DNA from: Spirochaetaceae bacterium | Lineage (GTDB): Bacteria > Spirochaetota > Spirochaetia > Sphaerochaetales > Sphaerochaetaceae | DNA length: 59,981 bases | Assembly: GCA_003454065.1 (NCBI GenBank) | Contig: DMKZ01000039.1 | Coordinates: forward strand, 1 to 59,981 | Direction: 5' to 3' | Shown: positions 25,694-35,625 of the stretch, piece by piece | Numbering within the stretch: the stretch's first letter is position 1 | How the letters are laid out: every line of letters begins with the position of its first letter | Program-made: the position numbers and the translations under genes | Notes under the pieces: generated by a model | Seen by the model: the letters and a program-made list of their open reading frames with translations, nothing else | What the model was told of the DNA's origin: nothing | Database searches by the model: none

Positions 25694-27220
25694 ATGGATA
25701 TTAAGACTGAAGAACAGCCGATTGCTATTGATTCGAGAATGAGCAAATACAGGACGGATACCGTTACTGTCGTTGCCTTTCTATTGGGAGTGCGTGATGA
25801 CCAGCTGAAAAACGAGCATAACAATTACAATCAGGAAAGGCTGAAAAGACTTGAAGCGGATTCGTCTGCGCGCGATTTGCGGTGCCTGACTACTCTGCGT
25901 CAGCAGCTGATGTGGAATTGCAATAAGATCGTGGATAAGAGAAAGGCGTCGTTTCATCTTCCTCTCGATTCAGCGCCAATGGGCGAATTCGTCAATTTGA
26001 AAGACATAGAGTACTTGAAAAACAGAAACATAGACGTCATCAATGTCGGCAACAACAATCTTATGTGCAATATCGCTGTGATAAACCAATACATTTCAGA
26101 CAGAATAGGCAATTTGAGGAACTTGTTCTACGATTGGATAAACTTCGAATACATCAAATCGCTTTTCATAATGCCGGGCTGCAGTGCGGATAAGAAGGCG
26201 TTGGGGCAGAAATGGCAGGAGATGAGCGAAAGGATCTATGCAATTAGAACGGATTACGTCACGAACAATTTCAAATACCCTTTCAAGACTTTTCTCACAT
26301 GGCCGAAGCCTTTTGAAGATAACGGCGATGGCGGAAACGCGCTCGGAAACGTTTTGAAAAACGACGGCTGGTTTTTAAGGCACCTTTATGAAGCAAACGG
26401 GGATGAGTTCACTGCTGCGAAATACGTTATAGATGCGCCGCAGGAAACAAAGCAGCTTATATACGATTTCGTGAACGAGGCGACCAATATTTCCGTTGCC
26501 GTGGATTGCGAGAATGCGAGTCCGTATTCTTTGGCAGGCTGCCTTTTGAACTTGGATCCGGAGCAAATCGGCAAGGTCAGAAGAATCATATTGATAGACG
26601 ATGTGCATACTTCGTCGGCATGGGATATCTTCCAGGAGGTTTTGAACAAGGACGAGCGGAGCATCGCAGTCGAAAGAATGGAGACTACCAGAATCAAGGA
26701 GGAGAAATCGCTCGTCGATATGACTATGGCGATGCGTATTTCCAAGGAGCATTACGAGGGCAATGCCGATTCGATAATACTCGTTTCGTCGGATTCGGAT
26801 TTCTGGGTGGTTATCAAGAGTTTGGAGAAGGCGCATTTTCTGGTATTGAACGAAAGGCTGCTCACGTCCCAGAGGACGATAGACATACTCGACGAACATG
26901 CCGTAAAGCATTGTTTCATGGATACCTTCGCGCAGGACGAACGCGTGCAAAGATTCAAGCAAGACGTGCTGTACAGACTTCTTAGCGACAAGATCAAGGA
27001 CTTCAACGCAACGGGATGTTGGGGCGAAGCGTTTTTGGATGCGGATAGTCTTGTCAACGAGTTTTTCAGGCAGGCGTATATCAAGGGCGCCGACGATCAG
27101 ATGAAGCGGGAAAGGGACGCTTTCAAGAACAAGTACCTTAAGAACGGCTTCACGTTTGAAATGACTGATAACGGTAGCGGCAGCTCGCTTGTATTGGATT
27201 TTTATCGCAAGAAAGCGTAA
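25694..27220 (+). CDS. NYN-domain (PIN-like) protein
   Basis: 508 residues; AGAAGGAGG lies just upstream of the ATG. Residues about 265-405 match the NYN RNase fold: VAVDCENAS (Asp271), KSLVDMTMAMR (Asp342) and LVSSDSDF (Asp367, Asp369) give the four acidic metal-site residues. The 260 residues before it and 100 after it match no family I recognise; both are hydrophilic and helical-looking. Likely an RNA-cleaving protein. It is flanked by repeat copy 3 and a terminator, so it is a single-gene unit, consistent with an accessory or defence role, though that is inference. Confidence 0.75.
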   Translation: MDIKTEEQPIAIDSRMSKYRTDTVTVVAFLLGVRDDQLKNEHNNYNQERLKRLEADSSARDLRCLTTLRQQLMWNCNKIVDKRKASFHLPLDSAPMGEFVNLKDIEYLKNRNIDVINVGNNNLMCNIAVINQYISDRIGNLRNLFYDWINFEYIKSLFIMPGCSADKKALGQKWQEMSERIYAIRTDYVTNNFKYPFKTFLTWPKPFEDNGDGGNALGNVLKNDGWFLRHLYEANGDEFTAAKYVIDAPQETKQLIYDFVNEATNISVAVDCENASPYSLAGCLLNLDPEQIGKVRRIILIDDVHTSSAWDIFQEVLNKDERSIAVERMETTRIKEEKSLVDMTMAMRISKEHYEGNADSIILVSSDSDFWVVIKSLEKAHFLVLNERLLTSQRTIDILDEHAVKHCFMDTFAQDERVQRFKQDVLYRLLSDKIKDFNATGCWGEAFLDADSLVNEFFRQAYIKGADDQMKRERDAFKNKYLKNGFTFEMTDNGSGSSLVLDFYRKKA

Positions 27221-27224
27221 AATT

Positions 27225-27264
27225 TGGCTAATCTGGGAAATGAATCCAGATTAGCCATTTTTTA
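27225..27264 (+). terminator. Rho-independent terminator after the NYN gene
   Basis: TGGCTAATCTGG (27225-27236) pairs perfectly with CCAGATTAGCCA (27246-27257), with a 9-nt loop, followed by TTTTTTA. It starts 4 bp after the stop codon. Confidence 0.92.
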
Positions 27265-27342
27265 TTGGTACTGTTAAAACAGGCGGCTCTGCGCTGCATC
27301 TGGATCGCCAGATAGACATGCGGTTTGCGGGATGTGGAGATT

Positions 27343-28572
27343 ATGGAGTATATTAGGCGCGCTATTGAAGGCATAATTAGAAAATCAGATGCGACTTTTA
27401 AATGCATTCTTGTCACAGGGGCGCGGCAGACTGGAAAATCCACGATGCTGAAGCACATCTTTTCCGATAGGGGGTACGTTTCTTTAGACGATCCGTTCGT
27501 TGAGGACCAGGCGAGGCAGAATGCGAATGTCTTCATAGCGCTCAATCCGCCTCCTGTCATATATGACGAGGTGCAAAGGGCGCCGGATTTGTTTCGACAC
27601 GTGAAAATCAAATGCGATGAGAGCGAGAGCAGGGGCTTGTTTTGCTTATCCGGTTCGCAGCCTTTCGAGCTTATGAAAAACGTTTCCGAATCTTTAGCCG
27701 GAAGGGTTAGCATAATCGAATTGTCTGGGTTATCGCTGCGTGAGATTGTTCATGATGCGTTTGACGAACGATTTTTACCTACTGTCGAATATGTGGAAAA
27801 GCGCAATAGGACTGCGAAACCAGTGGAGAATATTTGGAAAATAATCCATAGGGGGAGTTTTCCGGAACTTCAAAACGAAGAGGTGGATTGGTCGATTTTT
27901 TATTCGAGCTATGTCAAGTCATATTTGGAGAGGGATGTCAGGCAGCTATCCGCAGTTCAGAACCTTGATGATTTTCGGAGGTTTATGATAGCGGCTGCGG
28001 CGAGAACAGGGCAAATGCTGAATTATTCGAATATAGCAAATGAAATCGGCAAGGACCTGACAACGATTAGAAATTGGATATCCATTCTTGAGGCTTCCGG
28101 AATAGTCTATTTATTGGAGCCGTTTTCCAACTCCGTTCTCAAGCGTGCCATTAAAACCCCGAAACTGTATTTCAGGGATACCGGTTTGGCTTCATATCTG
28201 ACCAGATGGCTTACGCCGGAAACCCTGGCAATGGGTGCGATGGGCGGAAGCATGCTAGAAACGTTTGTGGTTTCCGAAGTGCTTAAATCGTATTCTAATG
28301 CAGGGATGGACTACAGGTATTGCGTTTCGTATTATAGAGGAAAAGACAACGGAAGCGAAAGCGAGATAGACCTTATAATCGAGGAAAACGGCATTTTGCA
28401 TCCCATAGAGATAAAAATGAATTCTTCTGCTACCGCCGATCAGACTTCTGCATTCAGAGTGCTTGACAAGATACAGGACAAGAAAAGGGGAATGGGCGCG
28501 CTTGTATGCTCATGTCCTCAGCCAGGCATGCTTAGGGACAATGTGATGCTGCTTCCGTATTGGTTCATCTAA
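27343..28572 (+). CDS. AAA ATPase with DUF4143 domain
   Basis: A 409-residue protein of the AAA_14/DUF4143 family. Walker A GARQTGKST at 26-34, Walker B VIYDEVQ, sensor-type LSGSQPFELMK, then the helical/winged-helix part and the C-terminal DUF4143 end with SESEIDLIIEENGILHPIEIK, which resembles a PD-(D/E)xK nuclease core. Function of the family is unknown; it is often mobile and found beside toxin-antitoxin genes. ATG 27343 is chosen over an upstream TTG. Its stop overlaps the end of the convergent lysR remnant by 4 bp. Confidence 0.85.
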   Translation: MEYIRRAIEGIIRKSDATFKCILVTGARQTGKSTMLKHIFSDRGYVSLDDPFVEDQARQNANVFIALNPPPVIYDEVQRAPDLFRHVKIKCDESESRGLFCLSGSQPFELMKNVSESLAGRVSIIELSGLSLREIVHDAFDERFLPTVEYVEKRNRTAKPVENIWKIIHRGSFPELQNEEVDWSIFYSSYVKSYLERDVRQLSAVQNLDDFRRFMIAAAARTGQMLNYSNIANEIGKDLTTIRNWISILEASGIVYLLEPFSNSVLKRAIKTPKLYFRDTGLASYLTRWLTPETLAMGAMGGSMLETFVVSEVLKSYSNAGMDYRYCVSYYRGKDNGSESEIDLIIEENGILHPIEIKMNSSATADQTSAFRVLDKIQDKKRGMGALVCSCPQPGMLRDNVMLLPYWFI

Positions 28573-29328
28573 AGGGTGCTTTTGACATATTCGATGAAGG
28601 TCTCATCCGCTATTGGGAGCGGTTTTCCTTTGAGCCATACGAAGGGGTATTCCACCAAACGCCCTGGGTTTACGATTTCCCTTGCGATTATGTGCGGGTT
28701 CAAAACGTATGAGGTTTTCGGAAAGATGCTTATTCCGACATTGCAGCCCGATAGGGCCGCTACATCCAGGTAGTTGCCTATCTTGCAGACGATTTGCGGG
28801 TTTTTTCCGATTTCCTTGAACCACTTGCAGATCATGTCGTTGATGGCCTCTCTGCTTGGGACTATCAGCGGCTGCCCGGCAAGCTCTTCGAGATCCACCG
28901 TATCTTTCGCATTTGATGCGAGCGGGTTGTCGAGGCTCATGAAAGCTGTCATTTTCTCTTCGCCGACCTTGAAGCTGTTGAGCAGGGTCTGGTCGTGCGG
29001 CGCGGTGATGACTGCAAGGTTTATTAGACCGCTTCCGAGCCTTTCAATCAATTCGTCGCTGTTGCCGTTCATTATCCTGAATTTGATTTCAGGGTAGAGC
29101 TTCATAAAGGCTGATGATTTCCTTGGCGTATCTATACAGTAGCTTTCCAGAATCGGTTAGTTGAAGATGCCTTTTTCCCCTTATGAAAAGCGTTGTATCC
29201 AGCTCAGCTTCCAGCTTTTTGATCTGACTGCTGAGCGGCGGCTGCTTTATTTTCAATTTGTTTGCAGCCTTTGTTATGTTCAATTCTTCTGCGATGGCGA
29301 TGAAATACTTTAAAATCTTCAAATCCAT
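28569..29328 (-). pseudogene. LysR-type regulator, deleted and frameshifted
   Basis: The N-terminal part (start 29328) is a clean LysR helix-turn-helix: LKYFIAIAEELNITKAANKL and PPLSSQIKKLEAEL, running to residue 79. The C-terminal part, in another frame from about 29105, is the effector-binding domain from YPEIKFRIMNG to the end. Residues that normally join them (part of the linker helix and first strand of the effector domain, roughly 30 residues) are missing and the frame changes at about 29100. The regulator is probably inactive. It is divergent from asnB, so loss of control of the asnB-glnN genes is possible. Confidence 0.8.
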
Positions 29329-29464
29329 GATGACTTTGCGACCTCAACTGCTTCCGAAAGTTTATGATATAAAAAATGTATGATAATTATAGTATTATAT
29401 ATATATTTGAAATTTTTTTTTGCCATTTTTTTTATAATTTCTTTTTAAGTGATTTGAGGTTATT
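29329..29464. promoter_or_regulatory. AT-rich divergent intergenic region between lysR and asnB
   Basis: 136 bp between two divergent genes, with a strongly AT-rich core (long T runs and TATATATAT at about 29390-29420). It must hold the asnB promoter and would hold the LysR binding site, but no unambiguous -35/-10 pair or T-N11-A site stands out. Confidence 0.35.
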
Positions 29465-31048
29465 ATGTGTTCTATATTTGGCATCAAGGCAAAAAGTGCG
29501 GATATGGGCGTTATCAAGGAGCATTTTGCCAGAACGGTTTCCAGGGGGCCCGATAGCACAGCGTATAGGGAGCTTGGCGGTAAGGCGGTTTTCGGATTTC
29601 ATAGGCTGTCGATAATTGGCTTGGACGAATCGGGCATGCAGCCGTTCGAGAGGGATGGCGTCAGTCTGGTTTGCAATGGCGAGATATACGGTTTCAGGCA
29701 GATAAGGAAAAGGCTTGAGGGAAAATATGAATTCAAGTCTGATTCGGATTGCGAGGTTCTTATCCCGTTGTGGAAGGGAAAAGGGGTTTCGATGTTCAAG
29801 GAACTGGATGCGGAGTTCGCAATAGTTCTTTACGAGCGCGATTCGGACACCCTCGTAGCCGCAAGGGATCCGATAGGAATCCGCCTGCTATTCTACGGAT
29901 ATACGGATGAGGGTGATATTGCGTTCGCAAGCGAGGCGCGATGTTTGATCGGCCTTTGCAAGAAAGTGATTCCGTTTCCTCCCGGCTTTTATTACATAAA
30001 CGATAAGTTCGTCAGGTACGCGGATCCGTCGAGTGTCGATAAGGTCTGCCACGATGATTTGGGTAGCGTTTGCAGGAACATAAGGGATAAGCTGGTGGAA
30101 GGCGTGAGAAAAAGGCTCGACTCCGATGCTCCCATGGGCTTCCTTCTTTCAGGAGGCCTCGATTCGAGTTTGGTTTGCGCGATTGCTACGAGGATTTTGA
30201 AAAAAAGCATAAGAACGTTTGCCATAGGCATGGACAGCGATCCGATAGATTTGCGGTATGCGAAGAGCGTTGCCGATTACATCAAAAGCGATCACATGGA
30301 AGTCAGGATGACGATGGAAGATGTGCTATCGAACTTGGATGCGGTGATTTCTATACTCGGTACGTGGGATATAACGATCATTAGGGCAAGCATGGGCATG
30401 TTCTTGTGCTGCAAGGCGATACATGAAAGAACCGATGTCAAAGTCCTTCTGACCGGTGAGATATCGGACGAGCTTTTCGGCTATAAATATACGGATTTCG
30501 CACCTACTCCCGATGCTTTTCAGAACGAGGCGGCCAAGAGGATAAGCGAGCTTTATTTCTATGATGTGCTCAGGGCGGACCGCTGCATATCGGACAACTC
30601 CCTTGAAGCGCGTGTTCCGTTCGGAGATTTGGATTTCGTGAAATACGTCATGTCCATTGATCCGAAGCTCAAGATGAACGTATACGGCAAGGGGAAGTAC
30701 CTTCTGCGCAAGGTTTTCGAAAACGACAACTTGCTTCCAGATGAGATTCTCTGGCGGGAGAAAGCGGCTTTTTCCGATGCTGTCGGTCATAGCATGGTCG
30801 ACGGATTGAAGCAGCATGCTGAAGAAAAATACAGCGATAAGGAGTTTGAAGAGAGGGCGTCCCGCTACGATTATTGCAGGCCGTTCACGAAGGAGAGCCT
30901 CTTGTACAGGGAGATATTCGAAAAGCATTATCCTTCCAATGCTGAGATGATTCCCGATTTCTGGATGCCCAATAAGACATGGAGAGGCTGTGATGTCAAC
31001 GATCCTTCGGCCAGGGTCCTTTCCAACTATGGAGCGAGCGGCGTATGA
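29465..31048 (+). CDS. asnB: Asparagine synthase (glutamine-hydrolysing)
   Basis: 527 residues. N-terminal class II glutaminase domain with nucleophile Cys2 (MCSIFG), RGPDS and CNGEIYGF; C-terminal synthetase domain with the ATP pyrophosphatase loop SGGLDSS at 229-235 and the later LTGEISDELFGY. Converts aspartate and glutamine to asparagine with AMP formation. Length matches bacterial AsnB. It overlaps the next gene (type III glutamine synthetase) by 4 bp, so the pair supplies and uses glutamine from one transcript. Confidence 0.94.
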   Translation: MCSIFGIKAKSADMGVIKEHFARTVSRGPDSTAYRELGGKAVFGFHRLSIIGLDESGMQPFERDGVSLVCNGEIYGFRQIRKRLEGKYEFKSDSDCEVLIPLWKGKGVSMFKELDAEFAIVLYERDSDTLVAARDPIGIRLLFYGYTDEGDIAFASEARCLIGLCKKVIPFPPGFYYINDKFVRYADPSSVDKVCHDDLGSVCRNIRDKLVEGVRKRLDSDAPMGFLLSGGLDSSLVCAIATRILKKSIRTFAIGMDSDPIDLRYAKSVADYIKSDHMEVRMTMEDVLSNLDAVISILGTWDITIIRASMGMFLCCKAIHERTDVKVLLTGEISDELFGYKYTDFAPTPDAFQNEAAKRISELYFYDVLRADRCISDNSLEARVPFGDLDFVKYVMSIDPKLKMNVYGKGKYLLRKVFENDNLLPDEILWREKAAFSDAVGHSMVDGLKQHAEEKYSDKEFEERASRYDYCRPFTKESLLYREIFEKHYPSNAEMIPDFWMPNKTWRGCDVNDPSARVLSNYGASGV

Positions 31049-33100
31049 CAAGAGAATTCGACGATAGCGGTTTTGTGGATGTGCCGGGCATATTCGCATT
31101 GAATGTGTTCACCGAAGACAAGATGAAGAGATATGTGGATGCGAGTCATATAGTCATATACGAAGTGTCTTGAAAGCGGAATGCCACTTCCGATGGAAGC
31201 AGCCGATGCCATAGCGAAAGGCATGAAGGATTGGGCCGTGGAGAACGGGGCGACGCATTATTCCCATTGGTTCCAGCCGCTCAACGGCGGCACTGCCGAG
31301 AAGCACGAATGCTTTATGAAGCCTATCGGCAAAAGCGGGGTCATAATGGATTTCTCCGGCAAGGAGCTGGTGAGAGGCGAGCCGGATGCTTCGAGCTTTC
31401 CTTCAGGCGGGCTTCGCGAGACCTTTGAGGCGAGAGGCTATAGCGCATGGGACCCTTCATCTTCCGTTTTCATCGAGGGAAGCACGCTCTATATACCTTC
31501 CGTGTTCTTTTCGTATTCGGGTGAATCGCTTGATAACAAGACTCCGCTTCTGAGATCCGAGAGGGCGTTGAGCAGGCAAGCGATAAGGCTTCTCAAGCTG
31601 ATGGGCGACAAGGAATCCAAATCGGTTACGGCTATGGCAGGCGCCGAACAGGAATATTTCCTAATGGACAAGGAGCTGTTTTCCAAAAGGGAGGATCTGC
31701 TTATTTGCGGCAGGACCCTTTTCGGTTCAAGGCCGCCCAAGACCCAGCAGATGAGCGATCATTACTTCGGTTCGATCAAGCCGAGAGCGGCAGCATTCAT
31801 GCGGGATTTGGAAATCGAGTTGTGGAAGCTGGGCGTTTACGCCAAGACCAAGCACAACGAGGTCGCTCCTTCCCAATTCGAAATGGCTCCCATTTTCACC
31901 GAATGCAATAGGGCGACTGACCAGAACCAGCTGACGATGAACCTGATGAGGAAGGTCGCCGACAGGCACGGTCTGGTGTGTATTCTCCACGAGAAGCCGT
32001 TCGAAGGCGTGAATGGCAGCGGAAAGCATAACAACTGGTCGCTTATGACGGATAAGGGCTTGAATCTGTTTTCTCCCGGCAAAACGCCTTTTCACAATAC
32101 CTGCTTCCTTTTGTTCCTGACAGCTTTCATATCCGGTGTCGACGAATACCAGGATTTGCTGAGGTCGACCGTGGCTTATGCTGCGAACGACAGCAGGTTG
32201 GGCGGGAACGAAGCTCCGCCGGCGATAATCTCGATATATGTCGGTTTCGAGCTTGAAAGCATCATCGAAACGATAGTGAAAGGCGAGGATTACGACGATA
32301 AGAAGCCCAAGCGCCTTAAAATGGGAATCGGCATCATTCCTCCGATACCCATGGATACTACGGATAGGAACAGAACCAGCCCGATAGCGTTCACCGGAAA
32401 CAAATTCGAGTTCAGGATGCCCGGTTCGGGTCAGTCGATCGCTTCGCCGAATACGATTCTGAATGCAATTATGGCGGAGAAGCTCTGCGAGTATTCGGAG
32501 ATAATAGCGAAGAGCGAGGAAAAGGACAGGGACGGTGTAGTTCACAAGCTTATCAGGGATGAGCTCAAAAATCATTCGGGAATTCTTTTCAGCGGAAACT
32601 GCTATGATGCTTCGTGGGTGAAGGAAGCGAAGAAGAGAGGGCTTTTGAACCTGTCCACTTCCGTCGAGGCCATAACCCGAATGCATTTGAAGAAGAACAT
32701 ATCACTCCTGGAAAAGCACGGCATAATGTCTGAGACCGAAGTGGTGGCCAGAGAAGAGGTCTATCTGGAAAACTACAGCAATATCCGTTGCATTGAAGCA
32801 AACACTATGATAGGTATGGCGGAGAGGGAGATAATACCTGCGATTTCTTCTTTCGAGAATCTGCTGTGCGATGTGATAATCAAGAAGAGCGGAACGCTTG
32901 GAGATGAATCCGCCGAGATAGAGCGGTCTAGATGTCGTGAGCTTTCCGACCTTAATGCGGAGAAATCCTCGATGCTGTGTCGCGATTCGGTTGTTCCTGA
33001 AATGGAAAGAATCAGGGGTTTGATAAACTCGGCTGAAAAAACCGTTCCGTCGGGATATTGGCCGTATCCTGTTTACAGCAGCCTGCTGTTCTCGGTATGA
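31045..33100 (+). CDS. glnN: Glutamine synthetase type III, frameshifted near N-terminus
   Basis: From 31045 (overlapping the asnB stop) 41 codons match the GSIII N-terminus (FTEDKMKRY) and end at a stop at 31168-31170. The next frame carries the rest, SYTKCLESGMPLPMEAADAIA, then the whole catalytic region: HWFQPLNGGTAEKHE, QEYFLMDKELF, KTKHNEVAPSQFE, NGSGKHNNWS and DTTDRNRTSPIAFTGNKFEFR, through to the stop at 33100. The break lies at about 31150-31165 and fits one inserted or two lost bases. The downstream frame from ATG 31181 gives 639 residues, lacking only the first 45, so partial function is conceivable. Substrates are glutamate, ammonia and ATP. Confidence 0.88.
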
Positions 33101-33169
33101 TGCCGCGTCATTTTGAAGATAATTTTGGAAAGACCTCAGGGATGCTTTCTTAGTACTTGTGGAGTTTTT

Positions 33170-34774
33170 ATGAGAAAATACGTTTTCGTTACAGGCGGAG
33201 TCGTTTCGGGTTTGGGCAAGGGGATTACCGCCGCATCTCTCGGACGTTTGCTGAAGTCGCGCGGGCTTAAGGTGGCGGCGCAGAAGCTTGACCCGTACAT
33301 AAACGTCGACCCTGGGACCATGAGCCCGTATCAGCACGGCGAGGTATTCGTAACCGAGGATGGAATAGAAACGGATCTGGACCTTGAGCATTACGAGAGA
33401 TTCATAGATGAGAATCTCAATCTGTATTCCAATCTGACCACCGGCAAAGTATACTCTAATGTAATCCATAAGGAGAGGAAGGGAGGGTTTCTGGGTTCTA
33501 CCGTGCAGACCGTTCCCCATATCACCGATGAGATTAAAAGCTTCATATACAATATCGGGGATGTGACGGAGGCGGATGTCGTGATAACGGAAATAGGCGG
33601 AACCATAGGCGATATAGAAAGCCGTCCGTTCATCGAGGCGATAAGGCAGGTGGGCCAGGAGGTGGGCTCTGAAAACGTCATGTACATCCACGTCACGCTG
33701 GTTCCGTATTTGAAAGGCGGCGGAGAGCATAAGTCCAAACCTACGCAGCACAGCGTTAAGGAGCTCCAGGGCATGGGAATATTTCCGAATATGATTGTCC
33801 TGAGGACTGACAGGAAGATTCGAGACAAGAGCATTTTTTCGAAAATAGCCGGATTCTGCAATGTCAAGAGCGATTGTGTGATCGAGAACAACACCATTCC
33901 GGTTCTGTATCAGATTCCCCTTATGCTGGAGAGATCGAAGTTTTCGGATATAGTCTGCAGGGAGCTTAGGATTGATGCGCCGAAACCTGACCTTAGCGAA
34001 TGGAAGGCCTTGGTCGATCGCATAAAGCATCCTGAGAGGAAGGTGCGTATCGCCTTGGTGGGAAAGTACGCCGAGCTTCACGATGCTTATTTGTCAGTAG
34101 TGGAGGCATTGCGTCATGCCGGCTTCGCGCTTAAATCGGAGGTCGACATCACATGGCTTGATTCGGAGGATATCACCGAGGGCAATGCTGGCGACAAGCT
34201 GCCATCAGCCGACGGCATAATAGTTCCGGGCGGCTTCGGAAGCAGGGGAATCGGCGGAATGCTGGTCGCCGTCAAGTATGCCCGTGAGAATCATATTCCG
34301 TTCTTCGGCATTTGCCTCGGCATGCAGGTTGCGGTCATCGAATATGCGAGAAACGTCTGTGGTTTTTCCGATGCCGATTCAACTGAATTCAACGAAGGCA
34401 CGACGCATCCCGTAGTGGATTTCATGCCCGACCAGAGCAACGAGAGGAAAAAGGGCGGTACGCTCAGACTCGGAAGCTGTCCGTGCGTGCTTTCGGAAGA
34501 CACTGTCATAAGAAAGTGCTATGGAACTGATAGGATAGACGAGAGGCATAGGCATCGATACGAGTTCAACAACGATTTCAGGGATGCTCTGACGGAAAGC
34601 GGTCTCTGCCTTTCCGGTTTCTCACCCGACGGCAGGCTCGTGGAGACAGTTGAAATCAGCGATGAGAATTTTTATGTGGGAGTTCAGTTCCATCCTGAAT
34701 TTAATAGCCGTCCGAACCGACCGCATCCTTTGTTCTCGGGGTTCATTGCCGCAGCGTTAGAGCAAAACAGGTGA
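33170..34774 (+). CDS. pyrG: CTP synthase
   Basis: 534 residues converting UTP to CTP with glutamine-derived ammonia. The N-terminal amidoligase domain begins [18 protein letters not shown] and has [13 protein letters not shown]; the C-terminal class I amidotransferase has oxyanion PGGFGSRG, nucleophile GICLGMQ and C-terminal His/Glu in QFHPEF. ATG 33170 has GGAG upstream; an extension to 33113 adds nothing conserved. It follows asnB and glnN by 69 bp: three glutamine-linked enzymes in a row. Confidence 0.96.
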   Translation: MRKYVFVTGGVVSGLGKGITAASLGRLLKSRGLKVAAQKLDPYINVDPGTMSPYQHGEVFVTEDGIETDLDLEHYERFIDENLNLYSNLTTGKVYSNVIHKERKGGFLGSTVQTVPHITDEIKSFIYNIGDVTEADVVITEIGGTIGDIESRPFIEAIRQVGQEVGSENVMYIHVTLVPYLKGGGEHKSKPTQHSVKELQGMGIFPNMIVLRTDRKIRDKSIFSKIAGFCNVKSDCVIENNTIPVLYQIPLMLERSKFSDIVCRELRIDAPKPDLSEWKALVDRIKHPERKVRIALVGKYAELHDAYLSVVEALRHAGFALKSEVDITWLDSEDITEGNAGDKLPSADGIIVPGGFGSRGIGGMLVAVKYARENHIPFFGICLGMQVAVIEYARNVCGFSDADSTEFNEGTTHPVVDFMPDQSNERKKGGTLRLGSCPCVLSEDTVIRKCYGTDRIDERHRHRYEFNNDFRDALTESGLCLSGFSPDGRLVETVEISDENFYVGVQFHPEFNSRPNRPHPLFSGFIAAALEQNR

Positions 34775-34791
34775 GATTTTTAAAAGCGCCC
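34772..34791 (+). repeat. Right-end fragment of the dispersed repeat
   Basis: GAGATTTTTAAAAGCGCCC resembles the right terminus AGGTTTTTAGAAGCGCCC with two differences. It overlaps the pyrG stop codon, and the rest of the element is absent. Confidence 0.45.
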
Positions 34792-34796
34792 TATAT

Positions 34797-35177
34797 TCAT
34801 GCTAGTTTGTGATTAATGACGAATTCAAGCAATTCGTCATAATCCACCTTGCCTGACGCAAGGCCGATGCCCGTATCGTATATTTCCTTGTCCGTGCAAT
34901 TCAATTTGACTCCGTTGAGCTCAAGAAACGCAAGCATGACGAGCATGCCGACCCTTTTGTTCCCATCCAGAAAGGCATGATTCGAGATAAGCGAAAAACC
35001 GAGCCTCGCACCTTTCTCTTCTTTAGTCGGATATAATTCGACTTCGCCGAACGTCTGGTATATGCTTTCTATCGCTGAATCGAGCAGGCCTTCGTCTCTT
35101 ACTCCGATGCCGCCGCCCGTTTCCTGCGCAACCAACTGGTGTATCAGTTTAATTTTGTCAATATCGAATCTGATCAT
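34797..35177 (-). CDS. doc: Toxin of the Doc (Fic fold) family
   Basis: A 126-residue protein with the Fic core HAFLDGNKR, where His and Asp serve catalysis and Gly-Asn-Lys bind nucleotide. The Doc-type Lys in place of Gly at the second flap position is consistent with kinase rather than AMPylase activity; characterised Doc phosphorylates EF-Tu. It overlaps the upstream antitoxin by 4 bp. A decayed paralogue lies at 9299-9622. Confidence 0.88.
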   Translation of the reverse strand: MIRFDIDKIKLIHQLVAQETGGGIGVRDEGLLDSAIESIYQTFGEVELYPTKEEKGARLGFSLISNHAFLDGNKRVGMLVMLAFLELNGVKLNCTDKEIYDTGIGLASGKVDYDELLEFVINHKLA

Positions 35178-35416
35178 TCTGCTAACCTTTCAAAAGCTCT
35201 TTTGTGTTTTTTGAGAATTCTTCCGGCGACAAACAAAACCTTTTCATCGTCGCTCATATCGATTTCGACTTCATTGTCCAAATTTATCAAGTGGTATTTC
35301 GGCTTGTTGTTCTTCATTATGAAGATATCACCGTTTTTTTCCGAAAGCTTGACAGCTTTGGAAAAGTTCTGACTGACTTCGGTTATAGAAATCATCTTTT
35401 CGGATTCAATTTTCAT
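35174..35416 (-). CDS. Antitoxin of the Phd/YefM type
   Basis: An 80-residue protein beginning KIESEKMISITEVSQNFSKAV, the DNA-binding N-terminus of Phd/YefM antitoxins, followed by GDIFIMKNNKPKYHLI. The acidic and basic C-terminal helix would neutralise Doc. The ATG at 35416 has AGGA at 7-nt spacing; the ATG at 35422 is too close to it. Antitoxin precedes toxin with 4-bp overlap, the usual autoregulated order. Confidence 0.85.
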   Translation of the reverse strand: MKIESEKMISITEVSQNFSKAVKLSEKNGDIFIMKNNKPKYHLINLDNEVEIDMSDDEKVLFVAGRILKKHKRAFERLAE

Positions 35417-35536
35417 TTTCATTTCCTTTAGTTGCTATAATAATAGCAAGAATAATTGCGAATATCAATTTCGTAAATGTTTTCACATACGAAATATGAG
35501 TAAAGTTTTGGACGGTTTTTATAGCATTCGAGTTTG

Positions 35537-35621
35537 AGTTCCCCAAGAAAAGTGTAGTAAAATACCAAAAGTTCCCCAAGAAAAATGTGATTTATTATTG
35601 AAAGTTCCCCAAGAAAAATGT
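35537..35621 (+). repeat. Three 19-bp direct repeats at exact 33-bp spacing
   Basis: AGTTCCCCAAGAAAAATGT occurs at 35537-35555 (one mismatch), 35570-35588 and 35603-35621. The period is exactly 33 bp, about three turns of DNA, with 14-bp spacers that differ. The third copy ends 4 bp before the ATPase start at 35626. Too short and too few for CRISPR. A cooperative binding site controlling the ATPase is the simplest reading; the minus strand also encodes FLGEL at an 11-residue period. Confidence 0.75.
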
Positions 35622-35625
35622 AAAA

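Noticed and set aside
35537..35621. Small CRISPR array
   Set aside because: Repeats of 19 bp with 14-bp spacers are too short, only three copies exist, and no cas genes are in the window.
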